Shown: positions 38,907 through 47,834 of the stretch, piece after piece
Layout: the number at the start of each line of letters is the position of its first letter
Numbering within the stretch: the first letter of the stretch is position 1
NCBI RefSeq assembly: GCF_900114435.1
Contig: NZ_FOZK01000001.1
Span: 930,001-994,000 of the forward strand
DNA: 64,000 bases
Reading direction: 5' to 3'
DNA from: Halomicrobium zhouii
GTDB taxonomy: Archaea > Halobacteriota > Halobacteria > Halobacteriales > Haloarculaceae
Program-made: the position numbers and the translations under genes
The notes under the pieces: generated by a model
The model's database searches: none
The model's input: only the letters and a program-made list of their open reading frames with translations
Told to the model about the DNA's origin: nothing

Positions 38907-39130
38907 GGGAAGTAAGCACCGCAACGAGCGGAGCGAGTGAGGAGCGCAGCGACCCACGGGAGGCGAACAGGTCGCCCCTTTCAGTCCCGCCCTGTTGATT
39001 ATCCGATGGGGTGGGACTGAAAGGGGCCGAGCGCTCGTCGAGCGAGAGCCCGCAAGCACCGCAGGCGAAGCCGAGGAGCGCAGCGCGGTTCGCAGCCGAC
39101 GAGCGCGAGGGGGCTTTCGGGCTGTTGTCG
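38907..39130. repeat. Inverted-repeat intergenic element
   Basis: Between uxuA and uxaC. Centre: 18-base arms GCCCCTTTCAGTCCCGCC (38974-38991) and its complement with one mismatch (39010-39027), separated by 18 bases. Both outer flanks carry similar direct blocks, AAGCACCGCA followed by GAGGAGCGCAGC (38914-38952 and 39054-39094), giving a partly symmetric unit of about 220 bases. No protein coding. Sequences of this style (GGGACTGAAAGGGGC with AGCGCAGC flanks) recur in haloarchaeal intergenic regions in my recollection, suggesting a dispersed miniature element. Confidence 0.65.
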
Positions 39131-39220
39131 GTCCATGTTGCTCTCGTTCTACCGTACCTCCCGATACCCCGAACGACTCCGAGGGAAACTTTGATGCCCA
39201 GATCAGCCAATTCCACTGAT

Positions 39221-40588
39221 ATGAGCTTCCTCGACGACGACTATCTCCTCGAATCCGACGCGGCACGGGACCTCTACCAGTCCATCGCCGACCTCCCCGT
39301 TGTCGACCCGCACAACCACGTCGACCTGGCGGAGGTCGTCGAGAACGAGCACTGGGCCGACATCTGGGAGGTCGAGGGCGCCACGGACCACTACGTCTGG
39401 CAGCTGATGCGCAAGCGCGGCGTGCCCGAAGCAAAGATCACCGGCGACGCGCGTAACCGGGAGAAGTGGACGGCACTCGCCGAGGTCTTTCCCGACATGG
39501 CGGGCAACCCGACATACGAGTGGGTCCACCTCGACCTGAAGCGCCGGTTCGACATCCACGAGCCGATCAACAGCGACACCGCGGACGAGATCTGGGCGGA
39601 GACGAAAGATCAGCTCCAGTCCGACGCGATGCGACCCCAGCAGGTCCTCCGGGACATGGACGTGGAGGTGCTGTGCAGCAGCGACGACCCGACCGATCGG
39701 CTCGAATATCACGAACGGGCCGAAGACGAGGTCGACGGCGTGGACGTTCGGCCCACCTGGCGGCCCGACCGGGCGCTGAAGATCGAGACCGACGCGTGGG
39801 ACGCGTTCGTCGACGAACTCGACGACGTCACCGGGGGCGACGTCTCGGACCTCGTCGGGTTCCGCGCCGCGCTCCGGGAGACCCACCAGTACTTCGCCGA
39901 CCACGGCTGCGTCGCGTGTGACGTCGGCACCGGGACGGACCCCATCTCGCGGCCCGTCAGCGACGACCGGGCGGCCGATATATACGAACGCGCACGTCGG
40001 GGGGAGAACCTCTCTGAGCGAGAGGTCCGCGACTGGAAGGCCTACGTGCTGGAGTTCGTCGGCGAACTGAACGCCGAGCGCGGCTGGGTCACCCAGTTGC
40101 ACGTCGGCGCCGTGCGGAGCTACCGCCAGTCGCTGTTCGAGGAACTCGGGCCGAACGCCGGCGGCGACGTCTCGACGCAGGACGTCGACGTCGTCGAGGG
40201 GCTGGACTACTTCCTCGACCGCTTCGACGGGGAGTTCGAGGTGGTGCTGTACGTCCTCGACCCGAGTCACTACTACTCCGTCGGCACGGTCGCTCGCGCG
40301 TACCCGAACGTGAGCATCGGGCCGGCCTGGTGGTTCAACGACAGCCCCTACGGGATGGAGGACCAGCTGGAGTACGCCGCCTCCGTCGACTTGCTGGCCA
40401 ACCACGCCGGGATGGTGAGCGACTCGCGGAAACTCGTCTCCTACGGCTCGCGCTTCGAGATGTTCCGGCGGACCCTCGCCAACGTCGTCGGCCGGATGGT
40501 CGAGCGGGGCCAGATTCCGGAGGGTAACGCCGAGCGACTGGTCAGGCACGTCGCCTACGACCGACCCCGGGAGCTGTACGGGTTCTGA
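39221..40588 (+). CDS. uxaC: Uronate isomerase
   Basis: Isomerises D-glucuronate to D-fructuronate (or galacturonate to tagaturonate); 455 residues, normal length. Amidohydrolase-fold signature VVDPHNHVDLAEV with the HxH metal site, WRPDRALKIE, QLHVGAVRSYR and the late block SIGPAWWFNDSPYGMEDQL, NHAGMVSDSRKLVSYGSRFEMFRR, all strongly UxaC-like. ATG 39221 preferred; in-frame ATG 39194 adds nine residues. Pairs with uxuA and the GH67 alpha-glucuronidase for glucuronic acid side chains of xylan. Confidence 0.95.
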   Translation: MSFLDDDYLLESDAARDLYQSIADLPVVDPHNHVDLAEVVENEHWADIWEVEGATDHYVWQLMRKRGVPEAKITGDARNREKWTALAEVFPDMAGNPTYEWVHLDLKRRFDIHEPINSDTADEIWAETKDQLQSDAMRPQQVLRDMDVEVLCSSDDPTDRLEYHERAEDEVDGVDVRPTWRPDRALKIETDAWDAFVDELDDVTGGDVSDLVGFRAALRETHQYFADHGCVACDVGTGTDPISRPVSDDRAADIYERARRGENLSEREVRDWKAYVLEFVGELNAERGWVTQLHVGAVRSYRQSLFEELGPNAGGDVSTQDVDVVEGLDYFLDRFDGEFEVVLYVLDPSHYYSVGTVARAYPNVSIGPAWWFNDSPYGMEDQLEYAASVDLLANHAGMVSDSRKLVSYGSRFEMFRRTLANVVGRMVERGQIPEGNAERLVRHVAYDRPRELYGF

Positions 40589-40677
40589 TACTGGTGGTGT
40601 AAGCCCGTCCTGGCGCTCTCCACCGCCCGTCGCGGGCAGATGGCTACACTTTTTGCGGTCGACAGGGACTCCCGAGT

Positions 40678-41766
40678 ATGGCAATCGAGGACTACCTCGC
40701 GGAGTTCACCGAACGGGACTGGCAGGAACTGGACTCGGGGACGCTCCGCGTCGCGATGATCGGACTGGGATGGTGGACGATGGAGGAGGCGATGCCGGCG
40801 GTGGAGGACTCCGAGTTCTGCGAGACGACGGCCGTCGTCAGCGGGAGCGAGGACAAGGCCGCTCGCGTGCGCGACGAGAACGAGACGGTCGAGGTCGCGC
40901 TGACCTACGACGAGCTGATCGACGGCGAGGCCGTCGACGCCTACGACGCCCTCTACGTCTGCACGCCCAACGCCTACCACAAGGAGTACGTCGAGGCCGC
41001 CGCCGAACACGACAAGGCCGTCCTCTGCGAGAAGCCCCTGGAGGCGACTGTCGAGCGCGCCGAGGATCTCGTCGCCGCCGCCGAGGACATCCCGCTGATG
41101 ACCGCCTACCGGATGCAGACGGACCCGGACGTGCGCCGCATGCGCGAACTGATCCACGAGGGCGCCATCGGCGAGCCCGTCGCCGTCGAGGGACACATGA
41201 CTCAGACGATGCTGGACGTCGTCTCGGACGACGTGGACCAGTGGCGCGTGGACCCCGACAAGGCCGGCTACGGCGCGACGGTGATGGATCTCGGCATCTA
41301 CCCGCTCAACACCGCGCGGTTCGTCCTCGACGCCGAACCCGTCGCGGCCACGGCGATGATGCGCAGCGAACATCAGGCGTTCTCGAAGGTCCCCGACGAG
41401 CACGCCAGCTTCACCGTCGAGTACGCCGACGGGACGACTGCGGCGTACACCGCGAGCCAGAACGCACAGCTCTCGGGTCGCTTCAGCGTCATCGGCACCG
41501 AGGGCGAACTGACCATCGACCCCATCTTCCTCGGCCAGACGCCCCAGACGCTGACGCTCCGGCGGGGGGACCGAACGGTGGAGATCGACTCCGGGCGCCG
41601 GGACATGATGGGCAGCGAGATGACCGAGGAGTTCGACTACTTCGCCGACCGGGTCCTCCGCGAGGAACCCATCGGCCCCGACGGCCAGCACGGACTCGAC
41701 GACATGTACGCGCTGAAGGCCATCTACGACGCCGCAGAGACCGGCGAACGCGTGACGGTCGAGTAG
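40678..41766 (+). CDS. gfo6: D-xylose 1-dehydrogenase, Gfo6 type (Gfo/Idh/MocA)
   Basis: 362 residues. VAMIGLGWWTMEEAMPAVEDSEFCETTAVVSGSEDKA is very close to haloarchaeal Gfo6, followed by VCTPNAYHKEYVEAAAEHDKAVLCEKPLEAT (catalytic Lys in CEKP) and QWRVDPDKAGYGATVMDLGIYPLNTARF. Oxidises D-xylose to xylonolactone/xylonate with NADP in Haloarcula and Haloferax. Lies 135 bases before the xylonate dehydratase on the same strand, so this copy is the better candidate for the real xylose dehydrogenase than the one at 4223-5293. TATA-like CACTTTTTGC 22-31 nt upstream. Confidence 0.9.
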   Translation: MAIEDYLAEFTERDWQELDSGTLRVAMIGLGWWTMEEAMPAVEDSEFCETTAVVSGSEDKAARVRDENETVEVALTYDELIDGEAVDAYDALYVCTPNAYHKEYVEAAAEHDKAVLCEKPLEATVERAEDLVAAAEDIPLMTAYRMQTDPDVRRMRELIHEGAIGEPVAVEGHMTQTMLDVVSDDVDQWRVDPDKAGYGATVMDLGIYPLNTARFVLDAEPVAATAMMRSEHQAFSKVPDEHASFTVEYADGTTAAYTASQNAQLSGRFSVIGTEGELTIDPIFLGQTPQTLTLRRGDRTVEIDSGRRDMMGSEMTEEFDYFADRVLREEPIGPDGQHGLDDMYALKAIYDAAETGERVTVE

Positions 41767-41901
41767 CGACCGCCGGCCCCGACTCTCCTCGTTCGCTCCG
41801 CCTCGTACCGCCGTTCAGGTGGCGTAACCATCGCCGGAGACGCGGAATCCGGCCGCTACTTCAGAACCTTTACTATACTCGCTCGGCATCGTCGGAGTAG
41901 G

Positions 41902-43143
41902 ATGGTAGACCACGCCAAGCTCCGTGATCCGAACGCGGAGTACACGATGCGCGACCTCTCCTCGGAGACGATGGGACTCACGAACAGCCGCGGCGACGCG
42001 CGTGACGTCGAGATCACCGACGTCCAGACGACGATGGTCGACGGGAACTACCCGTGGATCCTCGTCCGCGTCTACACCGACGCCGGCGTCGTGGGCACCG
42101 GTGAGTCCTACTGGGGCGGCGGCGACACGGCCATCATCGAGCGGATGAAGCCGTTCATCGTCGGCGAGAACCCGCTGGACATCGACCGGCTCTACGAGCA
42201 CCTCGTCCAGAAGATGTCCGGTGAGGGCTCCATCTCCGGCAAGACGATCTCCGCCATCTCCGGCATCGAGATCGCACTCCACGACGTCGCTGGCAAGCTC
42301 CTCGACGTGCCGGCCTACCAGCTCGTCGGCGGCAAGTACCGCGACGAGGTCCGCGTCTACTGTGACCTCCACACCGAAGACGAGGCCAACCCGGTGGCCT
42401 GTGCCGACGAAGGTGAGCGCGTCGTCGAGGACCTGGGCTACGACGCCATCAAGTTCGACCTCGACGTTCCCTCCGGCCACGAGAAGGACCGGGCCAACCG
42501 CCACCTCCGGAACCCCGAGATCGACCACAAGGTCGAGATCGTCGAGGAAGTCACCGAGCGCGTCGGCGACCGCGCCGACGTCGCCTTCGACTGCCACTGG
42601 TCGTTCACTGGCGGCTCGGCCAAGCGCCTGGCCGAGGCCCTCGAACCGTACGACGTCTGGTGGCTCGAGGACCCCGTCCCGCCGGAGAACCACGACGTCC
42701 AGGAGAACGTCACGAAGTCCACGACGACGCCCATCGCCGTCGGGGAGAACGTCTACCGCAAGTACGGCCAGCGCACCCTGCTCGAACCGCAGGCCGTCGA
42801 CATCATCGCGCCCGACCTGCCCCGCGTCGGTGGCATGCGCGAGACCCGAAAGATCGCCGACCTCGCGGAGATGTACTACATCCCCGTCGCGATGCACAAC
42901 GTCTCTTCCCCCATCGGGACCATGGCCTCGGCACAGGTCGCCACGGCCATCCCGAACTCGCTCGCGCTCGAGTACCACTCCTACCAGCTCGGCTGGTGGG
43001 AGGACCTGGTCGAGGAGGACAACCTCATCGAGAACGGTCGCATGGAGATCCCCGAAGAGCCCGGTCTCGGCCTGACGCTGAACCTCGACGCCGTCGAGGA
43101 GCACATGGTCGAGGGCGAGACGCTGTTCGATCCGGCTCCGTAA
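41902..43143 (+). CDS. xad: D-xylonate dehydratase (enolase superfamily)
   Basis: 413 residues, the length of the Haloferax enzyme. N-terminal capping domain with VRVYTDAGVVGTGESYWGGGD; barrel with catalytic Lys in AIKFDLDVP, metal ligands Asp in VAFDCHWSF, Glu in WWLEDPVPPE and Glu in VGENVYR, and His in VAMHNVSSPIG. Converts xylonate (and probably arabinonate) to 2-keto-3-deoxypentonate, the substrate of the FAH-fold enzyme at 36850. TATA-like CCTTTACTATAC lies 23-34 nt upstream, supporting the start and its own promoter. Follows gfo6 on the same strand. Confidence 0.93.
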   Translation: MVDHAKLRDPNAEYTMRDLSSETMGLTNSRGDARDVEITDVQTTMVDGNYPWILVRVYTDAGVVGTGESYWGGGDTAIIERMKPFIVGENPLDIDRLYEHLVQKMSGEGSISGKTISAISGIEIALHDVAGKLLDVPAYQLVGGKYRDEVRVYCDLHTEDEANPVACADEGERVVEDLGYDAIKFDLDVPSGHEKDRANRHLRNPEIDHKVEIVEEVTERVGDRADVAFDCHWSFTGGSAKRLAEALEPYDVWWLEDPVPPENHDVQENVTKSTTTPIAVGENVYRKYGQRTLLEPQAVDIIAPDLPRVGGMRETRKIADLAEMYYIPVAMHNVSSPIGTMASAQVATAIPNSLALEYHSYQLGWWEDLVEEDNLIENGRMEIPEEPGLGLTLNLDAVEEHMVEGETLFDPAP

Positions 43144-43184
43144 GCCGGATCGAATCGACGACGCGTACGCTTCGACAAGCACGA

Positions 43185-43269
43185 AAATTTCTGATTTGGG
43201 CTGTTCGACGAGGAGTGAAACGACTCGTCGAGCCAGCAAATCTTTGATTTGCGCTGTTCGACGAGGCGT
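43185..43269. repeat. Imperfect 32-base direct repeat
   Basis: Copies at 43185-43216 and 43238-43269 agree at about 28 of 32 positions; shared core GCTGTTCGACGAGG. Found just past the xad stop, before the 11-bp hairpin at 43272-43296. Probably part of an intergenic dispersed element. Confidence 0.7.
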
Positions 43270-43271
43270 AG

Positions 43272-43296
43272 GCTGGTCGCTCTGCGAGCGACCAGC
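43272..43296. terminator. Strong hairpin
   Basis: GCTGGTCGCTC - TGC - GAGCGACCAGC, a perfect 11-bp stem with a 3-base loop, 130 bases after xad. No T-run follows, so it may be a 3' stabilising structure or part of the repeat element rather than a true terminator. Confidence 0.5.
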
Positions 43297-43748
43297 TATA
43301 CAGCGAACGGAGAACGAAGCACTATATCTCTGGCAGTCCGGTCTCGGACAGAACGACCGTGAGTTCTCGTCCCGATCGACGCTGGACGTCCGACCAGACC
43401 GCGAGGCCGCTGGCGTGGCGCTCACTCGCCGCGTATTCACAGACGTGTCGGCCGAAGCTATCGGTCGAGGAACAGCATGTCGCGCGAACCGGGGGCCGGA
43501 TCTATACTACTCGATCAGGGAAGATCGGCACAATATTTCGGCACCTGTGTGGGGAAATCAACGGAGAGAGTAACACGGTCTCCGAACGGGGCACCAGGGA
43601 GTCGTCAAACTGAGGGGGGCGTCGTTCGCCGAGTAACTGGTGTCTAACGGTGGGCTATCTCTGCTGATAAAGCCCTGCCGTAAGGTACGATGGCCATTTT
43701 CGCTTTCAGTAGTTTTATTATGACTCCTGTAGGCCATTACAGTGGATC

Positions 43749-45548
43749 ATGGCAGCTGATAACACAAAATATCGTTCCTTAGTAGACCGCAGACGGTTTG
43801 TGGAGCTAGTTGGCGTTTCAGGCGCCGCGGCCCTCGCGGGCTGTGACAGTGGTGGCGACGGTGGCGACGGTGAGGACGGCAACGAGTCGAGCGGCGACGG
43901 CGAGGACGGCGGTGCGAGTGGCGTCATCGACAAGACCCACGTCAGCGCACTGCAGACGAACCCCACCGAAGACACGATCAACCGACACCACACGCAGAAC
44001 GCCTCCGAGCCCGCCTCGCGACTGGCGTTCGACCGGTACGCCGCGTACTCCTTCGAAAGCGGCGAGTTCCAGCTCGAAGCCCTCGACGACTGGGAGTTCG
44101 ACGGGACGACGGTCACCCTGACGTTCCGCGACGACCTCACCTGGTCCGACGGGAGCCAGGTAACCACCGAGGACATCGACACCCAGTTCCAGCTTCAGAA
44201 GAAGACCGGGAGCGCCATCTGGGGCTACGTCGAGAGCACCGAGGTCGTCGACGACCTGACCTACCAGCTGAACCTCTCGGGCGAGACGAACCCGCAGATG
44301 GTCAAGTTCCAGCTGTCGAACATGTGGGTCTCCACGCCGGCCTCCGTGTTCGAGCAGTTCCTCGACCAGGACGCCTCCGAGGTCCAGACGTGGGTCTGGG
44401 AGGACAGCGACGAGGACGTCCTCGTGAGCGGTCCGTTCAAGTACGTCGACCGGAGCCAGCAGGAGTGGAACTTCGAGCGCAACCCCGAGTTCCGCGACGC
44501 GGACAACATCAACTTCAGCGACTGGCAGTTCGACGCCTACCAGGAAGCGAGCGTCCCCCAGCAGGACTTCACTGCGGGCGGCGGCCGCTTCGACAGTTCC
44601 TGGAGCGCCTTCGCCCCGCCGGAGACGGTCGAAGGGTATCAGGACCACGTCGTCGAGATCCGGTCCATCCTGGCCAAGTGGGGCTACGGGACCGTCTTCA
44701 ACCACGACAGCGATATCTTCGGCGACCGCGCGGTCCGACAGGCAATCGCCTACGTCATCAACCGCGAGGAGCTCGTCGAGAACGCGGGCCCGCGCACGAA
44801 GTTCCCGGCCAGCGTCCCCTGTGGGATCGCGCCGAAGAACATCGACCAGTGGCTCGGTGACCAGAAGAGCAACTTCAACGACTACGGCGTCGGCGAGAGC
44901 GACACCGAGTCGGCGACGCAGGTCCTCGAGGACGCGGGCTACTCGAAGTCCGGCGGCACCTGGCAGTCTCCCGACGGCGAGGCACTCAGCGCCGAGTACC
45001 TCACGCCGGCTGGCTGGTCGGACTTCACGACGATGACCAACACCATCGTCGACCGGCTCAGCGACTTCGGCATCGACCTGACCGTCGCGACTGCACCGAC
45101 GAGCGACTGGCAGGGTCGGATCATCGACTCCAACTTCGACATCGCCGCGTTCTACTGGCTGCCCGGCCAGGCGCGTTCGACGTTCCCGTACTTCCCGCTG
45201 CGCCACCAGCTGGCGTTCGACGCGATGGACGGCGGACACAACTACCCGGCCGAGGAAGAGCAGACCATCCCCGCGATGGACGGCTCCGGCGAGACGACGA
45301 TCAACCCCCTCCAGAAGGTCGAGGAGATCGCGACGGTCCCGACCAACGAGGAGGCGATGCCGATCGTCCAGGAAGCGGCCTGGCACAACAACGTCGACCT
45401 GCCGTTCCTCTCGCTGGTCTCCAAGTTCGAGCAGTCCTGGCTGACCAACGACGAGTGGGACATCGTCGAGGAGGGCGACCCGGACCGTGCCGTCAAGTGG
45501 CCGCCGTTCTGGCTGCCCCGGAAGGGCAAGCTGACGGCCCAGGAGTAA
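43749..45548 (+). CDS. Peptide/oligosaccharide ABC transporter substrate-binding lipoprotein (SBP family 5)
   Basis: 599 residues. Start has DRRRFVELVGVSGAAALAGC: Tat motif plus lipobox Cys near residue 34, then an Asp/Gly/Ser-rich tether. The mature part is a DppA/OppA-like protein (WEFDGTTVTLTFRDDLTWSDGSQVTTEDI, AVRQAIAYVINREELV). In extremophiles and Thermotoga such transporters often import xylo- and manno-oligosaccharides, and the neighbours support that here (inference). TATA-like box 27-36 nt upstream. Two permease genes follow; no ATPase gene does. Confidence 0.92.
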   Translation: MAADNTKYRSLVDRRRFVELVGVSGAAALAGCDSGGDGGDGEDGNESSGDGEDGGASGVIDKTHVSALQTNPTEDTINRHHTQNASEPASRLAFDRYAAYSFESGEFQLEALDDWEFDGTTVTLTFRDDLTWSDGSQVTTEDIDTQFQLQKKTGSAIWGYVESTEVVDDLTYQLNLSGETNPQMVKFQLSNMWVSTPASVFEQFLDQDASEVQTWVWEDSDEDVLVSGPFKYVDRSQQEWNFERNPEFRDADNINFSDWQFDAYQEASVPQQDFTAGGGRFDSSWSAFAPPETVEGYQDHVVEIRSILAKWGYGTVFNHDSDIFGDRAVRQAIAYVINREELVENAGPRTKFPASVPCGIAPKNIDQWLGDQKSNFNDYGVGESDTESATQVLEDAGYSKSGGTWQSPDGEALSAEYLTPAGWSDFTTMTNTIVDRLSDFGIDLTVATAPTSDWQGRIIDSNFDIAAFYWLPGQARSTFPYFPLRHQLAFDAMDGGHNYPAEEEQTIPAMDGSGETTINPLQKVEEIATVPTNEEAMPIVQEAAWHNNVDLPFLSLVSKFEQSWLTNDEWDIVEEGDPDRAVKWPPFWLPRKGKLTAQE

Positions 45549-45641
45549 TCGGGTAACCGGACCCGTATTCGATCGCTCCACATCTTTCGATACAATCCGT
45601 CACACCTTAGAGAGAGCACGTTAAAAATCAATACCAGACGC

Positions 45642-46646
45642 ATGGTCAACTACTACGTTCGACGAACTGCCCGGGTGTTCGCCACCGTCTTCGCCGTCAT
45701 GACGGTGACGTTCGGGTTGATCCGTCTCCTGCCGGGAGGCCCGTACTCGCAGCTGCGCGCGCAGTTGCTCCGATCGGGGGTTCCTGCGGAACAGGTCAAC
45801 CAGCAGATCGAGAACCTGCAGAACATCCGCCCTGACGCACCGCTGTGGGAACAGTACATCAACTATATGATATCGGTCCTCCAGCTGAACCTCGGACAGT
45901 CCATCAGCAAGGGGGATCCGGTCATCGAGATCCTCGCCCAGGCCGCGCCCTGGACGATCTTCATCGTCGTCGTCTCCACCGTCCTGATGTTCGCCTTCGG
46001 GATCGTTCTCGGGGCGCTCCAGGCGTACAAGGAGGGCTCGAAGTTCGACGGGATCGTCTCGACGTTCTCCATGGCCGGGATGTCTATCCCGTTCTACGTC
46101 ATCGCGATCCTGGCCCTGCTGGTCTTCTCCTACCGGCTCGGCTGGTTCCCGCCGTCGGGGACCGCCGATTCGAGCATCGACAACTACTGGACCCTGGCGT
46201 TCTTCCTGAGCGTCCTCGAACACGCGGCCTTACCGGTCTTCGCGTACACGATCACCGGGATCGGTTCCCAGGCGCTGGCGATGCGCGGGAACAGCATCCA
46301 GGTGCTCGGGCAGGACTTCGTCGAGGTGGCGCGACTCAGGGGTCTCTCAGACACCCGCATCTCGACTCGCTACGTCGCCCGGAACGCCATCCTGCCGATG
46401 TACACCGGCTTCCTGCTCCTGCTCGGCTTCCGGCTGGGCGGGACCATCATCCTGGAGTACATCTTCAACTACCCCGGGCTCGGCTACTACATGCTCGAGG
46501 GTCTCAACGGCAACGACTACCCGCTGATGATGGGTACGTTCCTGGTCATCACCGTCGCACTCGTCGTCGGCGTCTACATCGCAGACCTGACCTACAGCAA
46601 AATCGACCCGCGTATCAGCGCAGGTGATTCCCGTGAAGCATACTGA
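45642..46646 (+). CDS. DppB/OppB-type ABC permease
   Basis: 334 residues with about six membrane segments; start MVNYYVRRTARVFATVFAVMTVTFGLIRLLPGGP is the family hallmark. EAA-type loop GQDFVEVARLRGLSDTRISTRYVARNAILP near residues 223-252, and a final FNYPGLGYYMLEGLNGNDYPLMMG block. 93 bases after the binding protein, with a possible extra promoter (GTTAAAAATC near 45619-45628). Overlaps the next permease by 23 bases. Confidence 0.94.
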   Translation: MVNYYVRRTARVFATVFAVMTVTFGLIRLLPGGPYSQLRAQLLRSGVPAEQVNQQIENLQNIRPDAPLWEQYINYMISVLQLNLGQSISKGDPVIEILAQAAPWTIFIVVVSTVLMFAFGIVLGALQAYKEGSKFDGIVSTFSMAGMSIPFYVIAILALLVFSYRLGWFPPSGTADSSIDNYWTLAFFLSVLEHAALPVFAYTITGIGSQALAMRGNSIQVLGQDFVEVARLRGLSDTRISTRYVARNAILPMYTGFLLLLGFRLGGTIILEYIFNYPGLGYYMLEGLNGNDYPLMMGTFLVITVALVVGVYIADLTYSKIDPRISAGDSREAY

Positions 46647-47655
46647 AACAGACGCACCGGCGGACGGATTCGACTGGCACGCAGAGAGCTCCGACGTCGA
46701 ACTGACTCGCGGTGAGCAGTTCTGGGAGTTCTACGAGCACCGGATCTACCAGCCCGCCCTCATCGCGTGGTCCGACCTCCGGACGCGCATCGGGCTGGTG
46801 GTCATCGCGTTCTACTTGCTGCTCGCGCTGATCGGCGAACTCGGGCTCTGGCGGGCACCGTCGACGAGCCAGGCGCCGCGTCTGCTCGGTATGTTCGAGA
46901 ACATGGCGTACCCGCTGGGGACGACCTCCGCGGGCGTCGACCTGACCGCGGCCATCATCCACTCGACGTCGGACATCCTGCTGATGGTCCTGGCGGGCGG
47001 CGTCTGGGCGACCGGCGTCGCGCTCCTGGTCGGGGTGTTCGCGGGCTACAAGGGCGGCATGATCGACAACATCCTGATGTCGGTCTCCGACTTCTTCATG
47101 GCCATCCCGGGCCTCCCGCTCGTGATCATCCTCGCGATCACGTTCAGCCCGGAGAACCCCATCTTCGTCGGGGTTATCCTGACGATCAACTACTGGGCCG
47201 GACTCGGCCGCTCGCTGCGCTCGCAGGTCCTGACGATCCGCGAGGACAGCTACGTCGAGGCCTCCCGGACGATGGGCGTCAGCACCTGGCAGATCATGGT
47301 GAAGGACATCATCCCGAACCTGATGCCGTACGTGACCGTGAACTTCGTGTTCGCGGCCCGGTACACCATCTTCGCCTCGGTCGGGCTGTACTTCCTCGGC
47401 GTGTTGCCCTACTCGACGCAGACGTGGGGTGTCACGCTCGCACGGGCGCAGGCTAACGGCGCGCTGTTCGTCCCCGACGCGGCCCACTGGCTCATCGCGC
47501 CGATGATCGCCATCGTCGGGCTCGCGCTGGGCCTCATCCTGCTCGGGCAGGGGATGGACAAGGTGTTCAACCCCCGCGTCCGGACCCGCCTCGCCGGCGA
47601 GTCCGAGACGACCGAGGAGGGCGAAGACGACTCGATCACCGGCGGCACACTCTGA
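46624..47655 (+). CDS. DppC/OppC-type ABC permease
   Basis: 343 residues; begins inside the preceding gene at GTG 46624 (another in-frame GTG at 46633 would also do). First membrane segment LRTRIGLVVIAFYLLLALIG, periplasmic loop, then a transporter core with VGVFAGYKGGMIDN and EAA loop EDSYVEASRTMGVSTWQIMVKDIIPNL. Acidic C-tail (ESETTEEGEDDSI). Last transporter gene of the operon: DppD and DppF ATPases that usually follow are missing, so they must come from elsewhere in the genome. Confidence 0.93.
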   Translation: MIPVKHTETDAPADGFDWHAESSDVELTRGEQFWEFYEHRIYQPALIAWSDLRTRIGLVVIAFYLLLALIGELGLWRAPSTSQAPRLLGMFENMAYPLGTTSAGVDLTAAIIHSTSDILLMVLAGGVWATGVALLVGVFAGYKGGMIDNILMSVSDFFMAIPGLPLVIILAITFSPENPIFVGVILTINYWAGLGRSLRSQVLTIREDSYVEASRTMGVSTWQIMVKDIIPNLMPYVTVNFVFAARYTIFASVGLYFLGVLPYSTQTWGVTLARAQANGALFVPDAAHWLIAPMIAIVGLALGLILLGQGMDKVFNPRVRTRLAGESETTEEGEDDSITGGTL

Positions 47656-47681
47656 GCGCCGGGAACGCGACTACGGACATC

Positions 47682-47716
47682 TTTTCTCTCTTTTCTCTCT
47701 TTTCTCTCTTCTCTCG
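47682..47716 (+). terminator. T-rich tandem repeat, probable terminator
   Basis: Three exact copies of TTTTCTCTC (47682-47708) plus a partial copy, 26 bases after the stop of the last permease. Pyrimidine/T-rich runs without a stem are normal haloarchaeal transcript ends. Confidence 0.65.
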
Positions 47717-47834
47717 ATTCGCGAGTGACCACAGGACCGTGAGCGTCGCGTCTCTGCGAGGGGGACCCCAGGTCAGTACCAGGGGGGACGGGGCGAACCG
47801 GGAAGTTCAATAGTGACGGCCGAAACCTCCGAAC

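Larger units (their letters stand above)
43144..43748. other. Intergenic region with repeats and hairpins
   Basis: 605 bases after xad. Contains a 32-base imperfect direct repeat (43185-43216 and 43238-43269), a 7-bp inverted repeat CGACGAG/CTCGTCG (43206-43230), and a strong 11-bp hairpin with a 3-base loop (43272-43296), the latter a likely transcript end for xad. The remaining part has no credible gene. A TATA-like TTTTATTATG (43713-43722) precedes the next gene. Confidence 0.55.

Noticed and set aside
43196..43613. Small gene between xad and the peptide-type transporter
   Set aside because: The candidate frames run through direct repeats and hairpins and show no conserved motif or haloarchaeal acidic bias.
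47682..47716. TTTTCTCTC repeats as a phase-variable switch
   Set aside because: They lie after a stop codon and before no coding frame; a terminator role explains them.
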